From positions 3,790,574 through 3,854,573 of the forward strand of contig NC_080168.1 of the NCBI RefSeq assembly GCF_950295315.1: DNA of 64,000 bases. Direction: 5' to 3'. The DNA comes from Erinaceus europaeus (Eukaryota > Chordata > Mammalia > Eulipotyphla > Erinaceidae). Made by a program: the position numbers and the translations under genes. Of the stretch, positions 54,354-63,673 are shown piece by piece (position 1 is the stretch's first letter; each line of letters begins with the position of its first letter). The notes beneath the pieces were generated by a model. That model was not told where the DNA came from. It ran no database searches and saw only the letters and a list, made by a program, of their open reading frames with translations.

Positions 54354-54659
54354 ATTGTTATAAGAGATGATTGTTATAAGAGATGATTGTTATAAGAGAT
54401 GATTGTTATAAGAGATGATTGTTATAAGAGATGATTGTTATAAGAGATGATTGTTATAAGACATCATTGTTATAAGAGATCATTGTTATAAGAGATCACT
54501 GTTTTCTAGCTCCTAGACTATGATCCAGAATTCTTAAAACCTTTGGGATTTCCTGTAATGGGGGGACTCTTTGTCTTTTGTTAGTTGTAACCAAGTTCCT
54601 TTTGGTTACACCTGAGTTTATGCTAACACAACAATTTAAGCTAAGATTCCTAAATAGCC

Positions 54660-54864
54660 TGGGGCCAGGTAGTGGCACACCTGGATAAAAGTGTCCACAC
54701 CGCAGTACATAAGGGCCTGGGTTCAAGCCCCTGGTCTCCAACTGCTAAGGGAAAACTCCATGGATTGTAAAGCAGGGTTGCAGGCATATCTCTGTCTCTC
54801 TATCTCTCCCGTCTCAATTTCTCTCTGTTTCTATCCAATAATAAATAAAAAATAAATTTTTTAA
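54660..54864 (+). mobile_element. SINE-B with TSD
   Basis: Head TGGGGCCAGGTAGTGGCACACC, B box GGTTCAAGCCC at 54720, TGGTCTCCAACTGCTAAGGG, CT module, CTATCCAATAATAAATAAAA. AAGATTCCTAAATAGCC (54643) and AAGATTCCAAAATAGCC (54865) are the TSD. Confidence 0.9.
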
Positions 54865-54881
54865 AAGATTCCAAAATAGCC

Positions 54882-56944
54882 ACAGGGTGGGGTTAGAAAA
54901 TAAACAGAACAAATTGTGATGGGGTTAAACTCTTCCCCTTCATCCCCCAGCTTCTATGGAAGAGAAAAGAAGGATCTGGAGCTGGTTATAAAACAAGTTT
55001 AGTCCTGGGAGGGTGATGTTGGGCTGTTCCTAAGTTAAATCCTTTGTAATAAGCCAGAAAATGTCAATAAAGTGGAAACTATCAAAGTCTTATGTTAGAG
55101 CCTCTCAGTCAGTGACCTGAGGAGTCTAGGGCTTGGGGTTATATTGGGAGCAATAGGTCTGAGACCTGTCCTCACATGATTAAAGATTCATCACACATAA
55201 ACCCAACAAACAGAGAGAGAGAGAGCCTAACCACACCTATAACACACATTGTTCTAAACTTCCAAGCCCAGCCTTCATTTTCTTTTTAAGCCACAGCTAC
55301 ACCTGTTTACACGCCCATGTCCCCATGCGACTCCTATTTCCTTCCCCTCTGTAGCACAGGAAACATGAATACCTGGGGAACATGCGTTCTGGCACTGTGC
55401 AGAAGTGTCTGTGTCCCCCCCACGTCTGTCCTTCTTGTCATCTCCTGATCTCAGCAGGGTGAGTGTCTGAAATGGGACCACAACTAGAGGACCACCCTTT
55501 TACTAAGGAGTCTGATACTTCAGGTAGACGGTGTCTTAATGGCATCAAATTACAAAAAGCTCAGGTGGTGTCAGAAGGTTTGAGAATGTCACAGCAAGTA
55601 ATGCAGGTAGTACAACTAAAAAGTGTCTCAGAAAAAGTGAAATTCAGAATATATGCACTCCATAAACATGAACCTCACTGTACTGTTTGGGAACTTCAAA
55701 CAGATATCACCAGGAAGGCTTCTCGGGTTATAAGAATATTTCTAAAAACAGAGGAAGAAATGTTCAAACGAGGATGGTAATATTTACATAGAATGCAAAT
55801 GGACAAATTTTTTTTTTAAATTGAATCCAGCCAAACCTTCCTCAGAGGGTTCATTCATTTCCAAAAGCCATAGATAAAATGCTCAGCTATCTTGATGGTA
55901 TTAGAAAGAATATGAGAGTCATATTCACATCATTTTAATCTGTAACAGCAATAGACTCAGATCCACACATTATATGTTTTTATACATATCATTTCATCTG
56001 ATCTTATTTATTTAGTGCCAGCCCTACTTCTGCATTTTGGATGTCATCAATCAAATTCAGAACTCTAGGTGGAACTGAAAAAGGAGTTCACTGCTCTTTC
56101 AGGAGTTCTGTTGTCTGGATAGCACATATACATAAATGAATGAGCTGGGTGGTCCCATTTATTCTCTGATTTTCTGCTGTGCCCTTGCAAAACTGAAATT
56201 GTAATTTAAGAGGCATATTGCTCCGCTTCAGAACAGTGCCACAGAACATATTTCAAGCTCTATTTACTCCTCGATTTTTAGCCTAAAGTGGAATGCAAAT
56301 ATTCCCTGGTATCTCCTCTATTTATGATTCAAACAAAAGTATATTCAAAGAGGTCTCTGCAGATGTCAGTGATGAAAGCCATTATTATCACAGATGGCTA
56401 AGGTACAGAAGAAAGGAAATGTTCAAGATAATTTCAAAAGCTTCAAAAGGGAAGAAAGAAAGAGAGGGTCATTCTTAGATTACTGTGGAATAAAATCACC
56501 TGCTTCTACTACTAATTCAGTAAAAATGAAATCTAAATAAAATGACACTAAAAATACTCATACATAAAGGGGTCTGAGGGAACCTTTCTCCCTCACATGG
56601 AGAGAACAGCTAATGACAGTTCTGTGCCTGAGATGAGAAAAATATAGGAAACATCAACAAGCCAAGGAGTCTATCACATCAGACCTGGGAGATAAAGAAA
56701 ACTGACACCATTATGAACTAGAGCACAAATATGGATGCTAAAATGATTTTATTCATCTTCACATCAGCAACCAGAAAGCCAAAAGAAATCAAGAGCTCCT
56801 CACTAGTTTCTGGAATTTTCTTTCCAAACACATTATTCCTAAGAAATCTCAAGAACTGACTGACATTTCTACTTATGCTCCTCTAATAAATCCAATAAAG
56901 GGAACAAGAAAATGATATACAGTGTTAATATACATATGATCAAC
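54882..56944. other. 2.1 kb repeat-poor stretch, no gene seen
   Basis: Single-copy-looking sequence. A 105-codon plus frame at 55463-55780 lacks any motif I know and has no supporting context. Confidence 0.4.
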
Positions 56945-57142
56945 TAGAGAAAGGGAAAGAGGAGATAGAGGTTTGGTAGGATGTGGCAGGGTATTGGACA
57001 AAGCTGCTGTCTGCACATGGGCTATTCTGCTTGTGAAGTGACTCCCCTGCAGGAGGGAAGCTGGGGCCTTGAACCCGATTCCTTGTAGATGTCCTTGCAC
57101 TTAGTTTTACGTTCTCTTAACGAGGTGTGCCACCGCCTGGCC
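56945..57142 (-). mobile_element. SINE-B, 3' side eroded
   Basis: GAGAAAGGGAAAGAGGAGAT at 56946, TTGTGAAGTGACTCCCCTGC at 57031, CTTGAACCCGATTCCTTG and head complement GGTGTGCCACCGCCTGGCC. Confidence 0.8.
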
Positions 57143-57230
57143 TCTTCTCTCTTTTCCCCTCCCCTCTCAAGTTCTCTCTGTCTCTATCCAAAACAAATGA
57201 ATAAATAAATAAACAAAAATACTTAAAAGG
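57143..57230 (+). mobile_element. SINE-B 3' half, plus strand
   Basis: TCTTCTCTCTTTTCCCCTCC then TCTCTGTCTCTATCCAAAAC and an AAATA tail. Only the pyrimidine module and tail are present, joined head-on to the previous minus-strand copy. Confidence 0.75.
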
Positions 57231-57537
57231 TGAATAAGTGCATTTTGGAGGGAAAAAATGAAAAATTCTTTGACTGAGGGACTGAAAAGGAAAAAAAATG
57301 TACAAAGAAGAAACAGAAGAATTGAAGAATGCATTAAAACACATCCTCTTCTCAGAGATTATATTTAGAAAATGTTGTACTTAAATGCTTATAGTTAATC
57401 AACATCTTTAGCCCTGAAGATAAAAAAATTTCAAAAAACATTTAAAATATGCTTATCCTTTTCCAAGTTTCTCTGTGTTATGTAATCATCTTAATTTATC
57501 ACTCCTATTTCATGTTGTTTTAATTTTCTATTTTCTT

Positions 57538-57814
57538 TCTTTTATGTATTTATTCACTCCCTTTTGTTGCTCTCGTTGCTTTATTGTTGTAATTATTATT
57601 TTTGTCATCGTTGTTAGATAGAACAGAGAGAAATGGTGAGAGGAGGGGAAGACAGAGAGGAGGAGAGAAAGATAGACACCTGTAGACCTACTTCAGAGCC
57701 TGTGAAGCAACTTTCCTGCGAGTGGGCAGCCGGAGGCTGGAACTGGGATCCTTACTTTGGTCCTTGTGCTTCGCACCACGTGCGCTTAACCCGCTGTGCT
57801 ACCGCCCGACTCCC
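57538..57814 (-). mobile_element. SINE-A, near full length
   Basis: CCCTTTTGTTGCTCTCGTTG at 57559, TAGATAGAACAGAGAGAAAT, GAGAAAGATAGACACCTGTA, GCTGGAACTGGGATCCTTAC and intact head complement GTGCTACCGCCCGACTCCC. Confidence 0.9.
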
Positions 57815-58065
57815 AATTTTCCTGCTTTCTATTTTATATATTATTGCTTCTCAGTTCTTCCATACAGAATCGCTTTCATTCTAGTCCAACTACACTTTTT
57901 GTCACTTCTCTAGGGGTGGTTTACATATGAGAACTCTCCACTGTTATTCATTTGTTTTTAATGTTTTTAGGAAGTTCACATTTTAAGACACCATATTGGC
58001 TGGCTTTTGTGCTCAGGTGTGAGACCATCACTTTTAAAGGCTTTGTGAAAGCAAATGGCGGAGGC

Positions 58066-58364
58066 TGTGTGGAGGCTGAGTGTTGGAGCACTGGGTTAAG
58101 CGCGCATAGTATGAAGTTCAAGTAACAACACAAGAATCTTGGTTGAGTCCCCATCTGCAAGGAGGGTTACCTCACAAGTGATGGAGCAGGTCTGCACTTG
58201 TTCATCTTTCTGCCTCTTCCCTGCCTTTCTCAATTTTTCTCTGTCCTATCCAACAACAACCAGTAAAAAAGGAAAAAACTGGCCACCAGAAAGAGTGGAT
58301 TTTCAGTACACCCACCAAGCCCCAGTGATAAACCCTGGAGGCAAAAAAAAAAAAAAAAAAAAAG
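58066..58364 (+). mobile_element. SINE-A/B intermediate with extended 3' module
   Basis: GGAGGCTGAGTGTTGGAGCA head at 58071, TTGGTTGAGTCCCCATCTGC, CT module, TATCCAACAACAACCAGT, then CTGGCCACCAGAAAGAGTGG and GCCCCAGTGATAAACCCTGG and a 21-base A-run. Confidence 0.8.
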
Positions 58365-58771
58365 GAATGCAAATGGTAAACAGAAAAGTACTGTCTGACA
58401 GAAGCTATTTTTTCAGCACAGCAAGTAATGATAACATCCTGGAGATCTGAATCATGATTGAGCCATAACTTAGAGGAGAAAAAGAAATCTGACAAGTGTC
58501 TTTCATTACAAGATCAAAGAGATTATGACAGATTGTGAAAATACAGCCTTACTTTTCAAGTTGCTAATTTGTCCTCTTGTTGCTGCCCAGAGGAATGGTT
58601 TGGGAAAGACCCTTTCAGATAGGAAGCTTCCTAAGTAGCTGAGAGGTTTAATCTCCAGGAACAAGTAAGGTGTCGGCTGGTTTACAAATGACAAGGTACA
58701 AAGGGAAACTTACATTCATTTGGAACTTAACATATTGTTATTGTGGGCACCTTAGAAAATAATTAGGGAAG
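58365..58771. other. No feature seen
   Basis: About 400 bases, no element recognised. Confidence 0.4.
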
Positions 58772-58993
58772 TCAGAATTCACCCCTTCTGCACCCCACAG
58801 AGAATTTTGGCCCATATTGCCAGAGGAGGAGAAATATTAGGGGAGATAACCAGAGGGCTCTGAACCCCAATACCATCAGGACCCAGAGAGAGAACAGGAG
58901 GAAAAGAAAAGAAAGACATTCCGAAGTATTGACAGTTGTAGGTACCACATAGAAAGAAAGAGAAGACAGGACCATAGAAAAAATGGGCAACTG

Positions 58994-59038
<45 letters not shown>

Positions 59039-59195
59039 GATAGGCAGGCAGATAAATATAGACAAAATGGTCAAGCCATATCTGACCCTAAGAGAACTAA
59101 TGGGGACACAGAACTCTGGTGGTGGAAACAGTGTGGAATCATACCCACTATCCCATAATTTTATAAATCAACATTAAATCACTAATTTAAAAAAG
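58772..59195 (+). mobile_element. L1-like X, variant subfamily
   Basis: CACCCCTTCTGCACCCCACA at 58780, AGAACTCTGGTGGTGGAAAC at 59110, GTGTGGAATCATACCCACTA and ATTAAATCACTAATTTAAAA. The end matches the 21616 and 61450 copies. A GATA microsatellite interrupts it. Confidence 0.7.
58995..59039. repeat. (GATA)n microsatellite
   Basis: About 11 units, inside the L1-like element. Confidence 0.96.
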
Positions 59196-60196
59196 CATAT
59201 AAAGCCTAAGTAATTATATGTAATCTCTACTCAGCATTGAAACCCAGTTAAAGATGCTTACAACTGAATAATTTTTATCACCCCAAATATAAATTTCCTA
59301 AAGGAGAAAAAAAATATCAGTGACAGAATGACCAAGTTCCTCATTACCTTGAAAAGATTCAGAGGACTGATGCTGTGTTTTCTACGCTCTCAGGACACTT
59401 CTTAATTATGCTGAATTCCACAAGAGTTTTATAATTCGTATAGTTTCTCTTTTTCACAACAGCTTAATAGAGGTCACATTTGAAAAGACTTTTTTTCTTT
59501 ATAAAATATTCCAAGTGAACTAGATAACTGCAACCAAGAATTATAAAACAAACTAATGATGAATGTTTCTAGATTCTGCAATGTTTACAAACTGGCTATG
59601 TGAGGAGGTTAGTAACAATGATAGCAGACCAAGGGGAAGCCACATGCCTGATCCTTCTATTCTCTCAAAAGAATATGAGGCAAGATCATTAACAAGAACA
59701 GTAAGAACAGGTGAAGTGACCTTCTGAGATCTGTATCCAGAGGTTTAGAATAAAAATAGTTAGCAATGGCAAGCTCCTACCCCTTCAGAAACATCTGACT
59801 TAGGATATAGGCATAACATATGCAAATTATTCTTAACTAGAGTTTTCCCTTGAACAGAGAGGAGGGCAAGTGAGTTAGATTTTGCAAGGCATCTGATCTG
59901 GGAAGAAAAAAAAAAAAAAACAGATGAAGCCACAGGGTAGGTAGAGTGAGTGACAATAAGACAGTTCTAGGTGGAATGGACACTCTTAGGAGTCCCGGGT
60001 ATGACCAGCCATGAGATTTCATGGCTTGAGTTGATAGAAGATTTAGCCTCTGACCTTTCACATAAATTCTATCAGCTTTTCCTCAGAAGGCCAAGTAGGG
60101 TATTCACGCCAGGCTATAGACAAGGGCAATGGAGCTCAAAGGAGTTCAGTGTCTTCTCCAAGATCACAGAGTCAAGAGCAGTAGAAACCAAGGCTT
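59196..60196. other. No feature seen
   Basis: About 1 kb of single-copy-looking sequence with an A-run at 59905-59921. Confidence 0.4.
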
Positions 60197-60400
60197 GAGG
60201 GGCCCAGGTGGTAGCTCACCTGGTTGAACACACATCACAATGTTCAAATCCATGGTCCCCTCCAGCAGGGGGAATGTTTCACGAGTGGTGAAGCAGGGCT
60301 GCAGGTGTCTTTGTCTCTCCCCCTCTCTATCCCTCCCTCCCTTCTCAACTTGTCTTTATCCAATAATAAATAGATGACTAAAATATTTTTTAAAAAATAA
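60197..60400 (+). mobile_element. SINE-B
   Basis: AGGGGCCCAGGTGGTAGCTC at 60198, TGTTCAAATCCATGGTCCCC, TTTCACGAGTGGTGAAGCAG, CT module and TATCCAATAATAAATAGA. Confidence 0.85.
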
Positions 60401-60429
60401 GAAGAGAAAACGCAAATAAAAACTTGGAC

Positions 60430-60600
60430 TGAATTTGGTATATTGCACTAAAGTAAAGGACTCTGGGGCAGGGGTATGTTCGTTCAGGTCCTTGAACGTG
60501 ATGGACGAAAACCTAGGTTGGGAGGTTAGAGTGTTATGCAGAAAAAGTCAAATCTCTTTTAGGGAGAGAAAAGAACACAGAAAACATGACACTGGAGTTC
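60430..60600 (+). mobile_element. L1-like Y 3' fragment
   Basis: GTATATTGCACTAAAGTAAA at 60438, GGACTCTGGGGCAGGGGTAT, CTTGAACGTGATGGACGAAA. It loses similarity before the Vingi derivative at 60606. Confidence 0.68.
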
Positions 60601-60605
60601 CTCTA

Positions 60606-60808
60606 CTTCTTCTTCTTCTAGCGTTTGCCCTTCTTCCGTAGCCAGTCAACAGCGTCAGGGTGAAAGCTGTCAGGAGCTGCTTGTTCAAGCTGGCTTTGAA
60701 AGTGACCAGGATCCATGTGGACTCAGTCGGCTAGGAAGGATCGTCAGTTTCCCCAATGAATGGGTACTCACGGGATGCACCACGAGAAGGTCGATCCAAT
60801 GCAACCCA
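60606..60808 (-). mobile_element. Short Vingi-derived element 3
   Basis: On plus: tail complement CTTCTTCTTCTTCTAGCGTT, then CCTTCTTCCGTAGCCAGTCA and ACAGCGTCAGGGTGAAAGCT, through TCCCCAATGAATGGGTACTC to CGATCCAATGCAACCCAG. Its coding end (GACGCTGTTGACTGGCTACG on minus) is the least damaged of the four derivatives. No convincing TSD. Confidence 0.88.
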
Positions 60809-60854
60809 GTGATAACACTGAAATAGATATATATTCCTTTAATGAGAGGATTAG

Positions 60855-61045
60855 TGGTTTACAGTTGACAGTAAAATACAGTAGTTGATAGTTTCTCTGT
60901 TTTACATGAGAGAAAGAGAGAGAGAGACTAGACCACTCCTTAGTTCTGGCATGTGGTAGTACTGGATTTGAACTTCCCACCTTGAGAAGGCCCCAGGCAT
61001 GAAAGTTTGCTACCTCTGACCCCTGTACTCTCTCTTCAGTCCTGG
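60855..61045 (-). mobile_element. SINE-D, diverged
   Basis: ATGAGAGAAAGAGAGAGAGA at 60906, GACCACTCCTTAGTTCTGGC, TACTGGATTTGAACTTCCCA and AAAGTTTGCTACCTCTGACC. Confidence 0.55.
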
Positions 61046-61445
61046 TGTCAATTCTCTAGCCTGCTATATAGTTACCAGACAATCAAATCAAGTTAGCCCA
61101 CTAAAAAATTACGAGATGAGACCTGAGAAATACCACTCCTCATAGGACTTGGAGCTTGTCATGTACGTCAAATGGCTTTGAGCCCTGGCACCACATGGAA
61201 ATGCCATAGCTCTAAGGGAACCTCTGAGGCTGTGGTGTCTTTTCCTCTCTTCAGTTCTTCCCTTGCTTTAGGGGCAGGGAAAGTTTTTTTTTTTTTTTTT
61301 TCTGAAAAGGATAATTATATATTTATAATATTACTCAAGGTCTATATAGAAGAATCAACTTAAAAACTAGCAATGAATGTGGCTACAAAAACAAAAACTT
61401 GTGGATTTCAGTGTCTTGGCAATGTCAGACCATGTACTTCCTCAG
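61046..61445. other. No feature seen
   Basis: About 400 bases with a T-run at 61285-61301; no element recognised. Confidence 0.4.
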
Positions 61446-61449
61446 GCTG

Positions 61450-61660
61450 GGGTGCATGGATCCACCTCCCAATGCCCATGTCCAGCAGAGAAGCAATTAC
61501 AGAAGCCAGAACCTTCTGCCCCTACTCTCAAAGGGATGAATAATAGGAAAGCTTTCGATGGAGGGGGATAGGGCACAAAACTCAGATGGCGGGAACTATG
61601 TGTATTACCTTACAGTTTTGTTCATCTTTATTAAATCACTAATAAAAGTAATGTATATGC
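61450..61660 (+). mobile_element. L1-like X, variant subfamily
   Basis: CAATGCCCATGTCCAGCAGA at 61470, GAAGCAATTACAGAAGCCAG at 61491, CGGGAACTATGTGTATTACC and ATTAAATCACTAATAAAAGT. Confidence 0.78.
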
Positions 61661-61700
61661 ATACATATATGTGTAATATATACATACATATATATGTTTT

Positions 61701-61734
<34 letters not shown>

Positions 61735-61743
61735 TCCCTTAAT

Positions 61744-61877
61744 TGGGGATTGGATAGTGTCACACTGGTTTAAGTGCACATATTACTAAGTGCAAGGACC
61801 TGGGTTCAAACCCCTGCTCCCCACTTGCAGGGGAGAGCATCATGAATGGTGAAGCAGGCCTGCAGATGTCTCTTTGT

Positions 61878-61910
<33 letters not shown>

Positions 61911-61955
61911 ATCTCCCCTCCCCTATCAATTTCTCTCTGTCCTATGGAGTATGAT
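61744..61955 (+). mobile_element. SINE-B with internal (TATC)n
   Basis: GGGGATTGGATAGTGTCACA head, GGTTCAAACCC at 61803, CCCCACTTGCAGGGGAGAGC, and the CT module replaced by about nine TATC units at 61880-61910, then CAATTTCTCTCTGTCCTATG. Confidence 0.8.
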
Positions 61956-61981
61956 GGTATGATAGAAATATATATATATGT

Positions 61982-62134
61982 GGGACTCGGGCAGCAGCGC
62001 AGCAGGTTAAGCTCAGGTGACACAAAGCTCAAGGACCTGCTTAAGGATCCCGGTTTGAGCCCCCAACCCCCCACCTGCGGCAGGGGGGGGTCGTTTCAAA
62101 ACAATGAATCAGGTCTGCAGGTGTCTATCTTTCT
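61982..62134 (+). mobile_element. SINE-A, left part, split by an mRNA retrocopy
   Basis: GGGACTCGGGCAGCAGCGCAG head, GATCCCGGTTTGAGCCCCCA at 62047, a G-run at 62083-62090 and TCAGGTCTGCAGGTGTCTAT. Resumes at 62385. Confidence 0.9.
62119..62134. repeat. Left TSD of mRNA retrocopy
   Basis: AGGTGTCTATCTTTCT, repeated exactly at 62385-62400. Confidence 0.93.
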
Positions 62135-62384
62135 TTTTTTTTTTTTTGGTTTAATCAATACACGGTTTATTAGGGTGAAACAGGTAAAAGGCAAAATAAG
62201 CAATTATCATCAAGTGTTAAGCATACGCTAGGTCCATAAAGTCTGAATATGGTTATCAAAGTTTAGTCCCATAAGATAAACAATTTGTGATGTGCTACAT
62301 GCAGGTACAGAGAGAAATATTTCGGCATATTTGAAATCTTGGTGTTAGAAATCACAGATGTCAGTTAATCACAAAATATCTTCT
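62135..62384 (-). pseudogene. Processed retrocopy of an mRNA 3' end, source unknown
   Basis: On the minus strand this is about 236 bases of non-repeat sequence, an AATAAA (complement at 62166-62171), about 18 bases more, then poly(A) (T-run 62135-62147 on plus). Perfect 16-base TSDs and poly(A) show L1-mediated retrotransposition of a polyadenylated transcript, 5'-truncated. There is no coding region left and I do not recognise the parent transcript. It must be younger than the SINE-A it interrupts. Confidence 0.82.
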
Positions 62385-62540
62385 AGGTGTCTATCTTTCT
62401 GTCCCCCATTCTGTCTTCCCCTTCTCTCTCCATTTCTCTCTGTCCTATCCAACAATGACAACATCAATAACAATAATAATAGTTATAACTACAACAATAA
62501 AATAAGGGCAACAAAAAAGGAATAAATAAATATTGTTAAA
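62385..62540 (+). mobile_element. SINE-A, right part, split copy
   Basis: Resumes with the TSD, CT module, TATCCAACAATGACAACATC, AAGGGCAACAAAAAAGGAAT and AAATAAATA tail. Confidence 0.9.
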
Positions 62541-63229
62541 AAGCCAAATATATGTGTGCAATAGCTTCTGGTCCTTAAATTTACTAAGAACCTCTGAAAA
62601 TGCCCAGGACAGACAGGTAATCAGAAATACCTATGCTTACTACCCTCCCCGGCCAAAGCGAAGGTGGCGTCAGGACAGAAAGGTTCTCACTGAAGGAAAA
62701 CAAGGCTTATTTTCATCTCATGTTTCCTGGGAAGCAATAAAACTTCAAGTAAACAATTCCTACGTAGATCGTGAAACTTGCCCAACTAGACAGATCTTGA
62801 GAAATAAACACCAGAGGCAGAAGCCACAAATAAACCAGCAAGGCTTTATGATGCAGTCAAAGCTTTTATTTTATGGATGCAAAGGATTATTTATGTATAC
62901 CCTGATTTCTTTATTTTTTAGAGAAGTTACAAAGTACAAGTACTCTCAATATAAAGTGTGGAAAATTATGAATAATAATGCTGACTAGAGGGTGGAGAAT
63001 GTGCATACAAGAATAAAGACGAGAAATCAAGCAAGTACTAATGGACAGGCGAAGAATGCCACTCTTACTGTAATTGATCTGAAGGAATGATGTGAAATTC
63101 CTGGTATTCTAGAGTGGGCAGGGGAAGAAGGTGTCATTTAAGCACTATCTTAAAGAACAAATATTTATAATATATTTAAAACAGAGCTTTCATGTCTTCT
63201 GAACTCAGAGTCCTTCCCTCAAGGTTTCT
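62541..63229. other. No assigned feature; 151-codon frame
   Basis: About 690 bases. A plus-strand frame at 62533-62988 begins in the SINE tail. Around 62640-62680 there is a CpG-rich patch (CTCCCCGGCCAAAGCGAAGG) and on the minus strand AATAAAAGCTTTGACTGC (near 62850), so an old LTR on the minus strand is possible. Neither reading is secure. Confidence 0.35.
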
Positions 63230-63454
63230 TTTTTTTTTTAATGATTTTAAAAATTATCTTTATTTATTTACTGGATAGAGATAGCCAGAAATTGAGAGGA
63301 AAGGGGAGACAGAGAAGGAAATAGACAGACACCTTCAGCACTGTTTCACCACTTGTGAAGCTTTCACCCTGCGGGTGGAGACTGGGGTCTTGAACTTGGG
63401 TCCATGCACATTGTAACATGTGTGTTCAACCAGGTTAACCACCACCCAGCCCCC
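63230..63454 (-). mobile_element. SINE-B
   Basis: T-run and TTTATTTATTTACTGGATAG tail side, GATAGCCAGAAATTGAGAGG, CACTTGTGAAGCTTTCACCC, GCGGGTGGAGACTGGGGTCT and GGTTAACCACCACCCAGCCC. Confidence 0.85.
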
Positions 63455-63494
63455 AAAATGATTTTTTATTGTTAATTTTCTATATATTATCATT

Positions 63495-63673
63495 TTATTT
63501 TTAATTATTCATTTATTTATAAAAAGGAAACATTGGCAAAACCATAGGATAAGAGGGGTACAGCTTTGCACAATTCCCACCACCAGACCTCCATATACCA
63601 ACCCCTCCCCTGATAGCTTTCCTATTCTTTATCCAGGAGTGTGGACCCAGGGTCATTATGGGGTGCAGAAAGT
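63495..63673 (-). mobile_element. L1-like X, interrupted by Vingi
   Basis: TTATTTATAAAAAGGAAACA at 63513, AATTCCCACCACCAGACCTC, CCCCTGATAGCTTTCCTATT and GGGGTGCAGAAAGT, where the family sequence stops and Vingi sequence begins. Confidence 0.82.

Larger units (their letters stand above)
53966..54503. repeat. 16-bp minisatellite interrupted by two Vingi derivatives
   Basis: Unit GTTATAAGAGATGATT. About two units lie at 53966-54000 and about nine at 54354-54503. Some units carry ATCATT instead of ATGATT, which lets insertion points be placed. Confidence 0.95.

Noticed and set aside
53966..54503. CRISPR array (regular short repeats)
   Set aside because: Units are contiguous with no unique spacers; it is a minisatellite in mammalian DNA.
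55463..55780. 105-codon plus frame
   Set aside because: Not low-complexity, but I recognise no motif and see no exon structure; would need transcript support.
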